A DNA stretch of 64,000 nt from a bacterium (GTDB lineage Bacteria; Sysuimicrobiota; Sysuimicrobiia; Sysuimicrobiales; Segetimicrobiaceae). Positions 61,574 through 64,000 of this stretch are shown here, one piece after another. How positions within the stretch are numbered: the stretch's first letter is position 1; the number at the start of each line of letters is the position of its first letter. The notes beneath the pieces are model-generated. The model saw only the letters and a program-made list of their open reading frames with translations, ran no database searches and was not told the origin of the DNA. Both the position numbers and the translations under genes were made by a program. The stretch spans positions 24,953 through 88,952 of the forward strand of contig DATGJN010000088.1 in the NCBI GenBank assembly GCA_035295165.1, read 5' to 3'.

Positions 61574-62152
61574 CTACTCCTGCAGTTTGGAGATCTTGGA
61601 CCCCTGCAGCGTCAGATTGTACATCAGGCCCTGCTGGCCGACGACGAACCCGACAATGGGTTGGTCAAGCGTCGCGGAGTCGATGGACGCGTGGGCGCCA
61701 AGATTCACAAGCACCACCGAGCCGTCGACGCCGACCTGCCACCCCTGCCGGGCTTGGAAGTCCTGGAGCGCTTTGTCCTGGAGCGCTTTGTCCTGGAGGA
61801 ACACCAAGATCACATCTTTCTTTTGCGCGCCCAACTGAAATCCGATCGATGCGGACGCGAGGCTGTAGTAGGCAACGGTCTGCCCGCCGATCCGCAGCGC
61901 GCCCTGCCCGTACTGTCCGCCGACCCCGATCCCCGCCTGCACGACATCGGGGAACACAAGCACGCCTTTGGCGTCCCGGAGGAATGCGTCGGCTCCGCTG
62001 ACTTGCTGCGTGAAGCGGTCGAGTGCCGCATCAACGCTCGCATCGATCTCCTGTGGAGTCTTCGCGTACGACGGGCTTTGGACCAACGCGACGCACAAGA
62101 GCGCGGCGCAGATCGATCCGACGATCGCCCGCCCGCCTGTCTGCATGTGCAT
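61574..62152 (-). CDS. YSC84/SYLF-domain secreted lipid-binding protein
   Basis: 192 residues with a signal peptide (IVGSICAALLCVALVQSPSYA). SYLF domain: DAKGVLVFPDVVQAGIGVGGQYGQGAL, ASIGFQLGAQKKDVILVFL and QGWQVGVDGSVVLVNLG. It is known in yeast as phosphoinositide-binding and in bacteria as a secreted or outer surface protein. A five-residue unit (QDKAL) repeats because of a 15-bp tandem duplication at 61760-61789. ATG 62152 has GGAGG eight bases upstream. A terminator follows. Confidence 0.9.
   Translation of the reverse strand: MHMQTGGRAIVGSICAALLCVALVQSPSYAKTPQEIDASVDAALDRFTQQVSGADAFLRDAKGVLVFPDVVQAGIGVGGQYGQGALRIGGQTVAYYSLASASIGFQLGAQKKDVILVFLQDKALQDKALQDFQARQGWQVGVDGSVVLVNLGAHASIDSATLDQPIVGFVVGQQGLMYNLTLQGSKISKLQE
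61760..61789. repeat. 15-bp tandem duplication in the YSC84-type gene
   Basis: GTCCTGGAGCGCTTT twice in a row, then the first nine bases again. It keeps the frame and adds five residues. Such short exact repeats tend to vary by slippage between strains. Confidence 0.85.
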
Positions 62153-62547
62153 GACACGTGCCTCCTTTCCAAGCGGCCACGCCGGCCAATCTGCCAGGGC
62201 AAGGCCGACAAGACGCATCGGAGCCCGACCCATCAGGCACCCTCACAGGGGATTTTTCCCACGGACCATGCGGTTACAACGCTGGGCGGACCTTCCGATG
62301 ACGGTGGCGCACGATCAGATGGGCCACATGGCTAGCGCGGAGCCTTGGCAAAGAAGAACGGCCTGCACCGCCGGATATACCTGCATGGACGCGAGGCCGT
62401 CTTGCGAGGAGGTAAGCTCCCCACCCTATCATTATGCCCCGTATCCACGATGCGTGAACATGAGGCATTCTGAGCAAGGACGTCACGCGCACGCCCGTGT
62501 CTCGGGTGGGCGTAACAGGCGCCACACTCCGCTCGCGGTCGAGCCGC
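62153..62547. other. Gene-free space
   Basis: 395 bases between the YSC84-type gene and the next leftward gene. No ORF with ribosome site on either strand. No strong hairpin with a T-run seen. Confidence 0.5.
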
Positions 62548-63069
62548 TCATGGTGTCCCTCGCGTCCCGGGCTCGAACACCAGAATCCCCGCGACTCGAG
62601 CGGGGTCGCCTCCAACGACAAACGCAATGCCGGACCCATCGTAGATGAACTGAGTGCGGTCCTGCGCGTCGTCACGGGAGACGCGAGACGGCGCGCCCAT
62701 GGCCTGCTCGACATCGGCTGGCGTCGACCCGACCCGCAGCCCTCCCGGCGTGGCAAACTCGGGATCTCCGAACACGCCCAGCGTCCCGACGCGCCCGCCG
62801 TCATTGGTCTGGGCGGTGCGAGATCCTTGTGTCGTGAACCAGTAGTACAGGCGACCGCCGGTTGCCGGCCCCACGCCCTGGCTGTACGCATCCTGGGTCG
62901 GGCCGGCAATCCTGAGGGCATCGGCGACCGGCATGCCCAAGCGTACGGCACCGATCCCGACGCCAGGAACGATGAGCCAATCGCTGCCCGCGTTCTGCGC
63001 GGCAGCCGGCCCGGCCGCGAAAACCAGCACGACCAGCGCAGCGGCCTGTCGAAGCGTGCGTGCCTGCAT
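62548..63069 (-). CDS. Secreted hypothetical with two SmpA/BamE-like motifs
   Basis: 173 residues with a signal peptide (AAALVVLVFAAGPAAAQ). The mature part has two similar stretches: IGAVRLGMPVADALRIAGPTQ and GLRVGSTPADVEQAMGAPSRV, each a beta strand, a short helix with the pattern G-x(5)-A-D-x-x-x-x-x-G-x-P. This is the spacing of SmpA/BamE-like small domains. Function unknown. The ATG at 63069 has AGGGAGGACC upstream. Same direction as its neighbours at 63190 and 63492. Confidence 0.6.
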   Translation of the reverse strand: MQARTLRQAAALVVLVFAAGPAAAQNAGSDWLIVPGVGIGAVRLGMPVADALRIAGPTQDAYSQGVGPATGGRLYYWFTTQGSRTAQTNDGGRVGTLGVFGDPEFATPGGLRVGSTPADVEQAMGAPSRVSRDDAQDRTQFIYDGSGIAFVVGGDPARVAGILVFEPGTRGTP

Positions 63070-63189
63070 CCGAGGTCCTCCCTACCCTAACTCTCCTCAT
63101 CCCCGAGGATGGGTCGACGAAGAGAGACGAACGGCAGCGTCCCCATCGAACTCAGGGCGCCGAGCGAAGCGGCCTTCTCTCCCCGCAGG

Positions 63190-63408
63190 TTACGGGTGAT
63201 GCGAAACAGACGTCCTCTGCTCCACGAGGTGCTTGAGTTCTAGGAGGATCGCCTGGCGCGGCTCGTCGTACCGCTCCACGAGCGTGTCGGTCAGAGCGTC
63301 CGGATCGCCCTGGACGCGATCAAGGTCTTCGTCGGTGAGCCGGTTCCAGTGGCTCTTCACCTTGGGACGGATCTCGTTCCAGTGCGCCGCGAACCGTGTC
63401 TTGTCCAT
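63190..63408 (-). CDS. CsbD-like stress protein
   Basis: 72 residues: NEIRPKVKSHWNRLTDEDLDRVQGDPDALTDTLVERYDEP is the CsbD pattern (W-x-x-LT-x-x-D-L). CsbD family members are small, helical and induced by stress, of unknown function. ATG 63408 has AGGGAG about eight bases before. The C-terminal ends with EQRTSVSHHP. Good match in length. Confidence 0.85.
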   Translation of the reverse strand: MDKTRFAAHWNEIRPKVKSHWNRLTDEDLDRVQGDPDALTDTLVERYDEPRQAILLELKHLVEQRTSVSHHP

Positions 63409-63491
63409 GCCTGGGCTCCCTTCAGCCGCGCAAGGATTCTCTCCCAGACCAGCGGGCGCAGGATCCGCGAACCTGCGCCCGCACACCGAGC

Positions 63492-63710
63492 CTACCGACC
63501 ACTGCCATCACCCTGTGCATTTCGGTCAAGAGAGTTCGGCGCCAACCCATCCGCGGGCACCAGGTCGATCGCATTATCCATGGGCGCCACGTAGGTGACG
63601 CTCTTACTGGGAGCGTCCTCCAACGTCGCCGGCCGTGCCGTCGCGGCCATCGGTGCGACCGTCATCGTCGCTGCCAATCCCATTCCGATCATGCCAAGGA
63701 TGCGGCGCAC
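63492..63710 (-). CDS. Small exported hypothetical protein
   Basis: 72 residues from GTG 63710, eight bases after GGAGG. Residues 1-26 form a signal peptide (LGMIGMGLAATMTVAPMAATA), the rest is short and polar. No family. It lies between the CsbD-like gene and a membrane protein gene, all reading left. Confidence 0.5.
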   Translation of the reverse strand: MRRILGMIGMGLAATMTVAPMAATARPATLEDAPSKSVTYVAPMDNAIDLVPADGLAPNSLDRNAQGDGSGR

Positions 63711-63739
63711 GAGCTGACCCTCCTCTTCCTACGAGCATC

Positions 63740-63991
63740 TTACCCGCGGCCCGCCCGGAGATAACCCCGGCGAGGGCCGGTCCCGACCACGGCCGCGTCC
63801 AGCGTCCACCCTGAGGTCTCGTCGTGGCGTGGTGCGCGATCACGATGTTGTCTCCCCTCACGCCACTGCCGCCGCGCCACGACCAGCACGGCCGGGAGGG
63901 CCAGTCTCGCGACCACGTATGCCGTCACGGCCCCAACTACCGCCACCGTGGCGGTGAGTAGCCCCACGACCGCCAGCGTGGCCTGCGCCAC
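63740..63991 (-). CDS. Small membrane protein, possibly continuing beyond the window
   Basis: 83 residues from GTG 63991; the frame stays open toward the window end, so the start may lie outside. One or two hydrophobic stretches (ATLAVVGLLTATVAVVGAVTAYVV) and a basic tail. Unrecognised. Same strand as the small secreted gene 29 bases downstream. Confidence 0.45.
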   Translation of the reverse strand: MAQATLAVVGLLTATVAVVGAVTAYVVARLALPAVLVVARRQWREGRQHRDRAPRHDETSGWTLDAAVVGTGPRRGYLRAGRG

Positions 63992-64000
63992 CGCGACGGC

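Noticed and set aside
1..64000. CRISPR array or ribosomal RNA genes
   Set aside because: No regularly spaced repeats of 24-40 bases and no rRNA-like segments were found on reading through.

Overview
The window is 64 kb of GC-rich bacterial chromosome with short intergenic gaps, many 4-base stop/start overlaps (ATGA, GTGA, CTGA), strong GGAGG-type ribosome binding sites and frequent GTG starts. The set points to an uncultured Terrabacteria-like lineage. It includes a Bacillus-order riboflavin operon under an FMN riboswitch, an archaeal-type phosphoglycerate mutase, a short archaeal/eukaryote-like ProRS, and a 2-oxoacid:ferredoxin oxidoreductase with a fused gamma-delta subunit. The phylum is an inference from gene content, not something the sequence states. 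TGA is an ordinary stop codon throughout.

Layout. 1-4.3 kb: end of a glycosyltransferase, then a leftward operon of an FAD oxidoreductase, TatD, an M48 protease and a ComB-like phosphatase. 4.8-6.8 kb: a secreted phosphoesterase interrupted by one in-frame TGA. 6.8-10.3 kb: a small plasmid-like block (VirD4/TraG-type ATPase, replication-relaxation protein, SSB). 10.6-13.8 kb: nadC-nadA and two unknown genes. 13.8-19.8 kb: class V aminotransferase, M20 and S9 peptidases, glucarate-dehydratase-like enzyme. 20-21.7 kb: a duplicated secreted protein, a small HTH gene and a broken Doc toxin. 21.7-26.9 kb: a sugar ABC importer without its ATPase plus two Gfo/Idh dehydrogenases. 27-31.7 kb: MOSC protein, small membrane proteins, HAD hydrolase, tRNA-Leu, superoxide dismutase, zinc-ribbon proteins. 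31.6-37 kb: FMN riboswitch-ribD-ribE-ribBA-ribH-amidohydrolase. 37-43 kb: YbaK-type deacylase, cytochrome c, TlpA-like redoxin, proS, a rhodanese behind a long structured leader, and a papain-like protease. 43.6-44.4 kb: frameshifted uppP. 44.5-48.7 kb: a porB-porA-porGD operon headed by a FadR-type regulator with two matching operators upstream.

48.88-51.12 kb is a complete IS1595-family element: 17-bp terminal inverted repeats with two mismatches, a perfect 8-bp target duplication (ACTCTAGT), a DDE transposase and three accessory ORFs. One of these is a 55-residue convergent ORF. A perfect 14-bp palindrome sits inside the spacer of its outward-reading promoter. The element landed in the space between the por regulator and a divergent MarR-GNAT gene. 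52-61 kb: EamA transporters, PaaI thioesterase, RlmD, and a ddl/dapF-like/apgM operon in which the DapF homologue lacks both catalytic cysteines, then a HAD protein and a Cys/Met-metabolism PLP enzyme. 61.5-64 kb: small secreted and stress-type proteins (YSC84/SYLF, CsbD-like).

Most promising for new biology: the structured leader of the rhodanese gene, the Ser/Ser DapF homologue, the cargo-carrying IS1595 element, and the FadR-type operator pair that may control the fused-subunit oxidoreductase. Three genes (phosphoesterase, doc, uppP) carry disruptions. Each could be real decay or an assembly error and needs read-level checking.
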